A stretch of DNA of 64,000 nt from Metarhizium brunneum (taxonomy: Eukaryota > Ascomycota > Sordariomycetes > Hypocreales > Clavicipitaceae). The notes beneath the pieces were generated by a model that saw only the letters and a program-made list of their open reading frames with translations, was not told the origin of the DNA and searched no databases. Below are positions 12,256 to 23,081 of the stretch, piece by piece. A program made the translations under genes and the position numbers. How positions within the stretch are numbered: the first letter of the stretch is position 1; each line of letters begins with the position of its first letter. Location of the stretch: NCBI RefSeq assembly GCF_013426205.1, contig NC_089422.1, forward strand, positions 3,534,001-3,598,000. Reading direction: 5' to 3'.

Positions 12256-15200
12256 TTACACATGTTCAGTCCCCTGAACAATACCCTGGTTACCGCGCGA
12301 AGAGCTGTATCGAGACACGGAATCGCCAGTATCCTTTCGTGAGAATGAAGCCCAAGTCTTGAAGCTGGACACGGACAAGGTCTTGCGGAACTTGGGTCCT
12401 TGGTCATCCGGGCCTCCCTGACCCCATGCGCCGCGTTGAACTGGGCGATCCTCGAGCAGGTGGAAACGCCGCTTGATAAATTTCCATGCCTCGATTCCGG
12501 CAACAAAGGTGATGGTGAAGCCAACGGACAAAGCCCATTCCCACGAGATGCCCTTGTGTTTGAAGAACTTGGTGTTGAGGAAGGGGATGTACACGACGGG
12601 AAACACTGACAAACCACCCAGAATAACAGACCAGAAGAGAAACCTGTTGCTGTACAAGTCCTTGAAGACGGGGAATCGACTGTCGTCGTCGGGATTGAGG
12701 TGGAACATGGATCGTCGCAGACTCTTAAACTCCCAGGCTGAGATGAGGATGAGCCACGTTAGTTCGGCAAAGGTGGCCGCGCGAGCCCTGAAGACGGCAT
12801 CGCAAACATCAGTGTATTCAGTGTTGCAATTTTCGCCCAGGTCGCCGTTATTAGCGCCGTAGATAATGATGCAGAAAGTGCACATTGTGCAAGCGCCCAT
12901 GATGACTCCGTACACGATCATATCGACGATGATCTGGTTCGTGAAAACACCCCGTCGTTTGTCCTGTGGTGGTTTGCGCATGACATCGACGGCAGCAGCC
13001 TCTCGGCCTAGACCAAAGGCAGGGAATGAAGACGTAACCATGTTGATCCAAATGATTTGCAATGGTGATACTGGGAAGACTGAGAAGCCTGTGTGGTCGA
13101 CAAAACCGAGACCGGCGATCAAAAGAATGACCTCGCCCACGTTGGAGGTGAGAAGATGCAAGACAAACTTTTGAATATTGTCAAACATTCGGCGGCCTTC
13201 ACGGATGGCGGCAACAATAGAATTGAACTTGTCGTCAGTCAGGACAATCTTGGAAGCTGACTTTGCTACATCAGAACCAGAGCCCATGGCGATACCGACA
13301 TCAGCACGAGAAAGGGATGGAGCGTCGTTGACACCGTCACCCGTCATGGCCATAAATGCTCCACGTCGTCGAAGTGCTTCAATCATGCGAGTCTTAGTGT
13401 CGGGAGCACAGCGGGCAATGACGAGGGGAAGCTCCTCGAGGGCGTCGATTTGCTCATCCGTCATCTTGTCAAAATCGGTGGCTTTCTGAACAATGGACTG
13501 GGCAACCTTTTCGGGCAGGACACCAAGGTTCTTGGGAATGATACCGACTTCCTTGGCGATAGCCTTTGCAGTTTCGGGGTGATCACCGGTAAGCATGTGA
13601 ACCTTGATACCGGCTTGAGAGCACTCTCCAATGGACGGTTTTGTCTCACGGCGAGGAGGATCATAAATGCCAGCAAGCCCAAGTAAAACAAGATCCTTTT
13701 CAACATCGCCGCGAAGCTTCTCATCTTCTGCGGCGGATGACGACTGCTTTGCCGTAAATCGACCACCCCATGGGCGGTAGGCAATGGCAAGGACTCGCTG
13801 ACCCTGGGAAGCCAGAACATTCATCTGGTTGAGAACATCCTCTTTGAGTTGGTCGGAGATTGGCTGCTGCTCGGCACCAGTACCAATGTACGAACATAAA
13901 TCTAGAATTCTCTCCACGGCGCCCTTGGTGAAAACCATGCTCTGCTCGGTTTCAATGATGGAGCCGGCTTCGCCAGCAGGTGCATCGTAGATCACAGACA
14001 TACGTTTGATGGAGCTGTCAAATGGAAATTCGGCAAGTTGTTTCCAGCCTTTTGTTTCAAGGCTCTTCTTGCCCTTATTGAAGCGATGAGCAAAGACTTG
14101 AAGCGCAATTTCGGTTGGCTCGCCAGTAGTCTGCCATTTTTCTTCCTCGTCATCATACCGGACAGTGGCAAGGTTGCAGAGAGCAGCAGACAGTAGGAAT
14201 GCTTGAAGCTCATCCGTCATTGTAGTTTCGGGCTCTGCTTCGGGAGCTTGCTTGGCAGGCTTGGGGTTCAGCTTCTCGTCAGGGACATCGAACTTGAGAA
14301 CAGCAGCACTGCGCTCTCTGTCGTAGTCGCGCTTGGGCTCCTCTTTTTCAACAGCAGGTTCGTCCTTGCTCTGAGAATATGTAACGCGGCCCTTGGTCGG
14401 GTCGCTAGGATTCTGCGATTCGCGGACGGTATAGTTGTGCGAGGACGGAATCCATGCCTTGCGAACAATCATGGCTCCTTCAGTCAGTGTACCAGTCTTG
14501 TCTGAGCAAATGTTGGTAACTCCACCAAGAGCTTCGAGCGCAGAGAGATCTCGGACAACTACGTTGGCTTTTCGCATGACGGTTACAGCGACCACCATGG
14601 TAATTGTCAAGACACTGTTGATGCGGTCAGAAATTTTGAATGTCGATATTGGGTGAGTCGAAACTTACGCCACGAGAGACTCGGGAATAATGGCGATGCC
14701 GAGGGATGTGGCATAAATGATGACTTCATTTCGCAAATTGAAGTGGTTGACTCCAAAGACAACCATGGCAAGAATAATTGCACAACCAAAAAGCACATAA
14801 GCTAGGGCGGACAACTTTCGCTGTAATGGAGTGCCTTCAGTCAAACCCAAGAACTTGCCGATGAGATCGTATGTTCGCTTGGCTAAGCCAACAAGTGGCT
14901 GTCTCTTCCCGTACTTACGCCAGTTCATAGATCGGCCAGCCTTTCGCCGCTTTTTGGCGGTAGAGGCCGCAATCTTACCCACTTCGGTAGTCATGCCAAT
15001 GGCGGTGACGATACCTCGACCTCTGCCCTTTCGGACAACGGTTGTAGCGTAAGTCATGTTAACGCGGTCGCCGATACCCACTTCGGCCTCAGAAGTGGCA
15101 GCCTTCTCAGTGCCAGGAGCGAGGATGCTATTTTCGGTAATCTTTTCGACCGGGATGGATTCGCCGGTAAGCTGGCCCTCTTCACATGCGAGGTTCATGG

Positions 15201-15740
15201 CTTCAAACATTCGCATATCCGCGGGTACTGTGTCGCCCATCTTGAGCAAGATAATGTCTCCCGGAACGACGTCGGGACTATAGATAAGTTTAGTATGCGT
15301 ACCTCAAAAAGTGTGTTTGGCATGTAAGCACCGACTTACTTGGAAATTACTTGTGTTTTACCATCTCGAAGAACCATGGCGCTAGGCGAAGACAAAGCAC
15401 GAAGGGCATCCATTCGCTTTTCAGCGCGGTACTCTTGCCAAAAGCCAATAGTAACATTGAGACAAATAACAAAGGCAAGGACGCCCCCTTCGATATAGTC
15501 TTTGATGCCAAAGCTAAGCGCCATGGCAAATGCCAGAACGATGATCATGGCATTTAAAATTTGTTTGGTGAGAATGCTGTACCATGGGATGGTATCACCA
15601 ATGTCCAACTCATTTTTGGGGTATTTCTGTTGCAGCTCAGTAACCTGGGCTGTGGTCAGACCTTTATCAATGTCGGTATTAAGAGCCTGTGCCGTCTCCT
15701 CCACGGTAAGGAGGAACGGGTGCTTTGGGAATTCAGCCAT
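12256..15740 (-). CDS. ena1: P-type Na+ (K+) exporting ATPase, ENA family
   Basis: Plasma-membrane pump of type IID that exports Na+ or K+ using ATP and gives salt and alkaline-pH tolerance. Exons (minus) 15740-15340, 15277-14669 and 14614-12256 give 1122 residues, close to the usual ENA length. Phases join as AA|T and GC|T. The N-terminal cation-ATPase domain (HPFLLTVEETAQAL) is followed by transmembrane pairs, the actuator region, the phosphorylation motif CSDKTGTLT with D375, and the hinge TGDGVNDAPSLSRADVG. The C-terminal membrane part contains the SAWEFKSLRRSMF segment. The fungal ENA signature GFWQEYRAEKRMDALRALSSP is split here by sequence but intact. An in-frame ATG 39 nt upstream (MTVNPSHTGRLLT) is possible; I prefer MAEFPKHPF. 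Four GCCAAG sites lie 456-738 bp upstream. Confidence 0.94.
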
Positions 15741-18440
15741 TGTCAGAAGACGGCCAGTGTGAGACGGATTGACCGTCACGCTGCTCGGATGAAGGGCACA
15801 AATAAGCCGATGGCAAAATATGCTTCATAGACGTGGAGGGAGGCGTTGAGATCGCCAAAACGACGCTCGGGTGTATAGGGCTAACGAATGATCGCGCCCC
15901 TCTGGAGAAGTTTGTTGTTGTTGCTGGTTCTGGTGTTGGGGCCTTGCAAGAGCTCAAGGTCCCATTCCACTTGCAAGTTGAGCTGAATGGATATATACAA
16001 TTGAGTCTTGTACCGATCTTCAGTATTGGCCTTGGAGACCAAAGACTTTTGCGATTATCAGATATCAACATGATCACAAGGTTTGAAAGCGGGGGGAAGT
16101 GGTCATATAAGTACTTCTTCGTCCCGGAATTCTTCTGCGGGCACTCGCTTCTCTGTACATTCTCGATTTGAATACCCAAGCAGCCTCAAGAAAATGCCAA
16201 GAGAGCTGGGACAGCCGTGGGTCAGCCAAGCTGCTCGTACCATACATCTAGTCTACTTGGCGATTCTCTGTGTCCAAAGCCAGCCAACGAGTCACAGCAA
16301 GATTAGCTTCCGTCCCCACGTTAACTTTGTTAGTAACGGAGTCGATAGGGATTGTGTGGATGGTGGCGTGACGTCAAAACGGGGTGGGCGAATCCGGGAT
16401 GGCATCGATACGCGGTGAGGCTGCGGGGCATTCCACGTTGAGACATTGCGGGAAACCTGCGCAGTTTGCAGTGCCAAGACATTGGGGCAAAGGCCGGTTG
16501 GAAGTGCTCCGGACAATAACAAGGTGACAAATCGTGAAGAGTCTTGTCACCAGGGATCGAATGAAGTTGTCCGGGGATGGAGGAGAAGAATGGAAATGAA
16601 CCAGACCAGACACGTGCGAGGAACTTTTCCTAGCCTGCCACTAAAGTCTACTAGTAAACTAGCAGGGGAAGGAGCAAGTCACTGAAACAGAGTTGTTGCC
16701 AGCATTTGGTAGCGCCAGCCCAACCTTTCAAGACCAGTCGAGACATTATTGCTCCAGAATGAACCCAATCTATTCCGGGAGGCGCTGCCCACCAAGACCG
16801 CCTGACAGCTCCTGCCATGGGGAAAACGTGTCGGGGCTCGACAGGAACAGCTTGACCCATCCCGCCTGCAGCTCACACCGATGCAAGATGGTCAATTGAC
16901 GGAGGACTACCGTCAAGTGTTTCCTGGAGATCGAGGGCATCTCACCTTGCGCATTGCCTGCTTCTCCTTCATCCCCGTCTCCCATGAGCATCGCGTTTTC
17001 GTGCCAAGAGGATAAACCTCTCTTGGCGACGCGCGTCGACCAGTCGTTGAAGGAGCATGGCACTGCCAAGAAGCGCAGAATGCAATGGCAGCCGTCGTCC
17101 TATTGTGGCGGCGGACCTTGCAAGCCAGAAAGTTGGGAAGAGGTCGAGAGGTGAAGGAGAAGGTGGTTGGCTGGTGTCACCAGGCTCTGCGGCGTCTGGT
17201 TGGCCATTGGTGGGCATGTTTGTTAGTTAAGCTTATCTTGGTGCGGTCCCCAGCTCCAGCGCCCGTAGTGCATGGTTTCACGCCTATCAGTGTTTGCGAG
17301 ACACTGGGGTCCCCTGCAGCATGGGGCTTGGCTCACTTCAGCATGGCCGTTGCTTTGCCGTGCCTGACACAGTCCGCAACCAGACCGTTTGTTGATTGAT
17401 GGCCCTTGTCTCCGCGACGGCTGATTACGGCAGAACGGAGCAGTCTATGATATGACAAGTCGGTTTTAAACGTTGCTTGTTTGTCCGATTTTCTTCTTTG
17501 CTTACAGGCCCAATACAGCAGGTGCATGAAGAATCTTACAGACAACGACAGTCTTTCCTCTTGGCATTATTGACGCTATTCTCGTCCTGGTGCGCTGCGG
17601 CTTCCAAAGGTCTCTCTTCTCCTTCGATGCCAAGCACGCCGTGTCTTGGCATGCTGCTGGGTGTTGCTGAGCACCGGGGCACCGAGTCACGTGGCCCCGC
17701 CAACACCGAGTGCCCCGCCCCGAACGGCAGAGACTGTGCCTCCCCCGGTGGCGCAGCCGGCAAGTCCGATGCCACTCCGGCGTGGTGCAATCGTGGTGCG
17801 ATCGTGGAGGCAAACAGGTTGGCCCGCCATGGGTTCAAAAAGCCCGCCGGAAGCAGCCAAGACTTCCGATGCCGATATGTATGATAAGATCGATACGACA
17901 TGCCACGTGGGCAGCTTCAACGTGGTTGACGCGAGGCCGACTTTGCTCGGGTGTGGCGAGACAATTTTGTCAGGCAGTGCTGTGTACCATGGTTTGGAAC
18001 ATGCGCATTGTATGAACCCTAGTATGACTTGGCATGGTTGCGAATTGCGCATGGTGGGTACATTTCTTGGGATCCTGAGCTACCTTGATGAGAAGGGATA
18101 TCCATAACGCAGTTATGCCTGGCTCTTGTCCGCTGCGTTTCTAGGACGCCAAATTTCTCCCACGGATATGCAGTTTCCTTATAATATAACCAGATTAGGA
18201 GAGAGAAAAAGAAGAGAAAAGAAAAGAAAAGGGACAAATATCTACACGTACCCACAATGTAGCAACGTCTATATATGTATATGTACAACAACAACATAAT
18301 ACAACATTCCAACAGGACCCGCCCATGCATCCCATCTTTACCCAGTCATGCCAAAAATTCATTACGAATTATGTAAACTCCTGAATACTCCAAGTCACAC
18401 AACTTGCTTGCATCGATGATACCAAACCATTCTCGCTCAA
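15741..18440. other. Long gene-free region upstream of the sodium ATPase
   Basis: About 2.7 kb between the ATPase start and the 3' end of the GH128 gene. Open frames here are shadows without motifs. It carries a cluster of GCCAAG sites (16196-16478) near the ATPase, purine-rich and AT-rich low-complexity sequence at 18195-18300, and nothing else I can name. Confidence 0.55.
16196..16478. promoter_or_regulatory. Cluster of PacC-type sites upstream of ena1
   Basis: GCCAAG, matching the PacC core GCCARG, occurs at 16196-16201, 16225-16230 and 16473-16478, and on the other strand at 16256-16261 (CTTGGC). ENA-type pumps are known targets of the PacC/Rim101 alkaline pathway, so the placement makes sense. 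Binding is inferred. Confidence 0.5.
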
Positions 18441-19473
18441 TTATAGAGAACCAACCAAAATGCCGGCAATGACGCCAAGAATAAGAGACCCCACGGTAGG
18501 TTCCAGCAATGCAGCCTTGGAGCTCTCCGGAGTAACACCAGTGGCTGCAAAGCCAAGATACCAGGATCCAATGTCTGTCAGCTTGCCGCTCTTATCGAGG
18601 AATGCCGCATTGGCGCCAACATTAGAGTTGGTGGAGCGGAATGCACCAAAGTAAGAGTAGCGACCGATGCTGTCGAGCTTGTCGAAGTAGTCAATAGTCT
18701 GGTTGTAGAACTCTTGGGTTGGCTTGAGATCCTGGTGGGCGAACGCGTATTCTGTTATCCAGATCGATTTATTCGGCCAACTTTACGCCGAGGTCAGCCA
18801 AACTTCTTCTTGCGACGACATGGTCAATATCAAAATGACTGAAATCATAAACTTACGTTGCCTCACGTTCGCCAATGTGCGATGCCAAGCCAGCAAAGTT
18901 ATCGTACCAGTGTACCGGCAGGAAATCCCAGGTGCAGTTCTTCTTGTCCTTTCCGGTGCTAACCAACTCGGAGCAATTGCCCAAGAACTGCTTGAGCCAA
19001 GGCAGGCTGTCCCATCCTCCAGTGCATGCCGGCAGGCCAAGCTTCACTCCCATCTTGCCAAGAGGTTCAAAGTTGGCGACCCATGCGAGGGCCGCATCTG
19101 CGGGTTTGATGTTGCTGCCTCCATATGCAGAGCTTGTGTCCGGTTCATTGAACCCCAAGACGTGCTTTATCTTGGTGCCGTCATCAATGAGCTTCTTCAC
19201 GTCTGTCAGGAACTTGGTGTCGTTGGGATCGGAGCCGATGCCCCACATCATGGGAATAAACTCGAATTGATCCTGGGATAGGCTGGAATAGGCTGGTGAT
19301 GGCGAGCTCTGGTAGTTGTAGTACCATGTCAGATCGCTACCTGACTGCACCCAGAGCTTGTTATCCCCAGCATGCTCGGCATTGGGCGTGAAGACGAGCC
19401 CACGCTTGGATGAGGCCGCGGAGCAGATCTCGACCAAGGGGATAATTTGTGCCAGCCACGACGAAGTCCTCAT
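18441..19473 (-). CDS. Asl1-like glycoside hydrolase (GH128), secreted, probably surface-anchored
   Basis: Member of the Asl1-like/GH128 family of beta-1,3-glucan-active enzymes associated with fungal walls. Exons (minus) 19473-18857 and 18780-18441 join as AC|T and give 318 residues. A signal peptide covers about the first 20 residues. The barrel carries GFNEPD, whose Glu is the likely acid/base, and WITEYAF, whose Glu is the likely nucleophile. The second site lies just beyond the intron, so the splice is needed for an intact active site. The C-terminus ends in a short hydrophobic stretch (VGSLILGVIAGILVGSL) after Ser/Ala-rich sequence, consistent with a GPI signal. The substrate is inferred from the family. 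Confidence 0.9.
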
Positions 19474-21217
19474 TGTGGATGTGATGCGAATCGGGACCAG
19501 CTCGGAGTCAAGCGTCGACGAATGAAGACGAAACGAATACCAAAATGGGAGAATGAATGAATGGGCCCTGGAATCGCGTTGGAATTCGGCGCGCAAGCGT
19601 GTCTGTCGTCAGCCCTGTTGTCGCAGTTATTCTCGGCGTTTCTTTCAAGCGCAAGGCAGATCAAATCAAGTGTGTTGCGCTGAAATGACAGCGCCTTCTA
19701 CGGAACCCAAATGAAAAGAACGAGGAACAAACAAGAAGCAACTTGCGGAAATCAAGCTGGAAACGACAGAGGGCCGGCGCAAATTCTCGGTCACCAAAAT
19801 GAATGATGGTGGTGACGAGAAAGGAGAGCGCGCGCAATGCGGCCAATTTCTAGCTACAGTTTTGGCGACGTATTGACACCAAAGCGTTGAGCCTACTGCC
19901 CTGCCTCCGATGCAAAGTTGGCGCTACGCAGGCGACCAGCGGCTGAGGATCAAACAAATATTGGACAAGGGGCAACGTCTTTGCCATGATACGAGCTTCG
20001 AGATCTGAGCCTGGTCCACCGAGCCCACCGCCGGCGGCTTGGCGCATGCAACCGCCCCTATCAACAGGTACTCTGGGCGCACCAAGCCGCACGAGGCCGC
20101 AGAGGTAGCCGTGGATAGCGAGGCCGGTGGCTGCAAAACAAAGACGGTTTGTGCCCATATTGCTTCTGGTGAGGAAGGGCTAAAATGTGGTCTGGTTGGC
20201 TGGCCCGAGCCAAAGATCAGGGGACATGCTGACGCCAAACCCGGTGAGGCAACGCTATTTCGGGCAGCTCGGGAACCTGGACCGTCTGGTCACGGTGCAG
20301 ATGTTGGCGGGCAATTCTTCACCAAGATGCAACCCTCTCTGGACATCTGGATGTTGGTTGGTTGGGTATCACCGATGCTGTGGCCTTTGTGGAGGAGAAG
20401 CGAGCAAACGTCTCACAACACGATAGTTTGCAAACGATGCAGCGTGTATTTCCTTCGATGGACCTGGATTGATGATCTATCCTTGACGTGAGCTCGAAGA
20501 TCACACCCTTTTCCCCAGCGAAACCCGCGTCTGTTTATTTGTTGCTGAAAATTGCTTGCCTCGTGCGGCCATGATGCAGATGGAACAAAGTTTGCCATCG
20601 CACGTGGTGTAATGATGCAGGGCCCATGTGTATGTATTCCGCCAGCTTGCAAAGATGTGAAAATGCACGACACTTTTGTCCGGATTTCCGCCTTGACCAT
20701 TCTGCGCAGCACTTGACTCGGCGCGGAAAAACAAGTAGCAGTGCATGTTGTTGGATTCGTCTTGAAAGGTCTTGGGCGGTTGGACATGAGTGTACTCCGT
20801 ACTCGAGGTGTAATTGAGTGAAATTGATCTCTTCTGTGCCAGATTGCTTACTTAAGTGTCTTCATTCCGATGCCTGATTCAAGTGGTTGGAAATAGTACT
20901 CCGCCCATTCCCTCCTTCCCCGGATAATGATCCGGATAATGGTCCAAACCTCCACCGGAAGCAATGACCAGCAGATAGTGGCGGGCTGTTAGGTAAGCAT
21001 TTTTGTAGCTGTCACTGGCCTGTCGGTACATTGCCTCGGCTCATCCCCACAATCGAGCTCCCTCGGCCCTGTACGGTTAACTTTCCACATAAACGGGCCT
21101 TCGGCCACCTTTGACGCTTCTCGCACCTCAAGTTCCTTCATCAAGTTTGGACATTGCCTGGCCACCGCTTTACTTGTATCCTTCGTCTGAGTTGAGGCAC
21201 TGTTCGTATTCAACGCA
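19474..21217. other. Divergent promoter region, GH128 / thiolase
   Basis: About 1.7 kb between two divergent genes. No supported gene. It includes one TACTCCGTA motif (20793) and two CCTCGG sites close to the thiolase. Confidence 0.6.
21034..21066 (+). promoter_or_regulatory. Two FarA/FarB-type CCTCGG sites
   Basis: CCTCGG at 21034-21039 and 21061-21066, about 150-185 bp before the thiolase start codon. CCTCGG is the core bound by the fatty-acid regulators FarA and FarB of Aspergillus, which induce beta-oxidation and peroxisome genes. The match to the downstream gene supports the call; binding is inferred. Confidence 0.55.
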
Positions 21218-22593
21218 ATGGCTGTCGAGCGCATTGGTTCCATCATCAAGCACCTGGCCCCGGGGTCGGCCATCAATCAGATGTAAGCATGATGCCAGCG
21301 CACATCTGTACTCCGTACTGCAGTCTCTCTGACATACTTGCACAGCCAGTCCAAGAATCCCGATGATATTGTCATCACCCTCGCGGTTCGAACACCGCTC
21401 ACCAAGGCACGCAAGGGTGGCTTCAAGGATACAAGCCTGGAGTACATGATATACGCTCTTCTGAAGCAAGTTCGCGAGCGCAGCAACCTTGACCCTGCTC
21501 TCGTTGAAGACATCTGCTTCGGCAATGTACGTTGTGTTGCCTCTGAATGATTTGTGCAAGAAAGAAACTCAAATTTGCCGAAAATCAGGTCTCCGATGGT
21601 AAAGCCGCCTACAAGCTTCGCGCAGCAGCTCTTGCCGCTGGCTTCCCCAATACCGCCGGCGCCAGCACTGTCAGCCGATTCTGCTCTTCTGGATTGAAAT
21701 CAATTGCCGATATTGCACACTCCATCTCGTGCAACTCGATTGAGATTGGTATTGCCGGTGGTGCTGAGCTCATGTCTGCCCCAGGCGACCGTCTTGAGCA
21801 GCCATTCGACGAGGCCATTCTCAAGAAAAGCCAGGATGCAGCCGACTGCATGCAGCCCATGGGCTGGACCAGCGAGAATGTCGGTCGCGACTTCAACATC
21901 TCCAGAGAGGAGCTGGACAAGTACTCCGCCGAGAGTTTCCAGCGAGCCGAGAAGGCCCAGAAGGCTGGCTGGTTCGACGACGAGATTGTTCCCATTTCAA
22001 CCAAGGTCAAAGGTCCCGACGGCGAGGTGAAGGAGGTGACCCTGACCAAGGACGAGGGTATCCGGCCAGGTACCACCGCAGAAGGCCTCGGAAAGGTTCG
22101 AGCTGCTTTCCCTCAGTGGGGACCTCTGACCACCGGTGGCAACGCCAGCCAGGTCACCGACGGGGCTTCTGCCGTGATCCTGATGAAGCGATCAACTGCT
22201 GTTAAGCTCGGCCAGCCCATCCTGGCCAAGTACGTCGGTTCTACCGTTGCCGGTCTTGCGCCGCGCATCATGGGAATCGGACCAAGCATTGCGATTCCCA
22301 AGCTGCTTGCTATTCACAACATTGCTCTCGCCGATATTGATGTAGTCGAGATTAACGAGGCCTTTGCCACCATGGCCGTCTACTGCCGTGACAAGCTGTC
22401 AGTTGACTGGACAAAGATGAACCCTCGTGGTGGTGCTATCGCTCTCGGCCACCCTCTGGGCACGACTGGTGCCAGGCAAGTCGTGACTGGACTGAGTGAA
22501 TTGAGACGCCAAAAGAAGAAGATTCTCCTCACCTCCATGTGTATTGGTACCGGTCAGGGCATGGCTGGTCTGTTTGTTAATGAGGTCGTATGA
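21218..22593 (+). CDS. Peroxisomal 3-ketoacyl-CoA thiolase
   Basis: Last step of peroxisomal fatty-acid beta-oxidation: thiolytic cleavage of 3-ketoacyl-CoA to acetyl-CoA and a shortened acyl-CoA. Exons 21218-21282, 21346-21526 and 21589-22593 give 416 residues, a normal thiolase length. The N-terminus contains RIGSIIKHL (residues 5-13), an exact PTS2 (R-I-x5-H-L), so import should go through PEX7. The active-site Cys is C114 in SRFCSSG; H370 in GHPLG and C400 in CIGTGQG complete the triad. NEAFA is present. The first exon carries only the targeting part. Intron 1 contains a TACTCCGTA motif. Two CCTCGG sites lie upstream. Equivalent to yeast POT1. Confidence 0.96.
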
Positions 22594-23081
22594 TGAATTG
22601 TAAATGGTTGTATAGAATAAATTTTGAGCGTGATTTATTTTGCTTTATGAATTGAACAAACCTATTCTTTACCTGTATTCTATTAAGCCTTCAAGGCTTG
22701 CGACTACGCCGAATGCAACCCTCAGTCTACAGTCTTCATAAAGTGCTCCTCCATACGCATTCATCCTATGGCTGTTTCTCACACAACAGCACTTGTCTTG
22801 AACATGCCCATCTTTCCCCGACAAGTTCAGTTCTGCAACAAGTTAGAGGCTTCGTTTCACAAGGAGAGCCATGTTTCTGTAGAACTGAGTCATAGTTCAG
22901 CCGGCAGTGTCAAAGTGTGTATTTTCAGCATACTACTGCCTTCCATGACCCTCAAACATTGTCCAAGGCTGATCAGAGACAGAACCCCCAGTTTCAGAAA
23001 ACCGACGGTAGGAATAAAAGGTCCTTCGGAAATTTTCCATACTAACCCAGTCAATTTACACACCTCCATCTACATCACGCA
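22594..23081. other. Intergenic region between convergent genes
   Basis: 3' regions of the thiolase and the FUSC-like gene. AT-rich stretch at 22595-22690. No gene seen. Confidence 0.6.

Noticed and set aside
17477..18107. Overlapping frames of 135-153 residues
   Set aside because: Three overlapping frames on both strands, none with a recognisable motif or splice continuation.
20039..20491. 150-residue plus-strand frame
   Set aside because: Composition is not protein-like and both strands are open; no motif.
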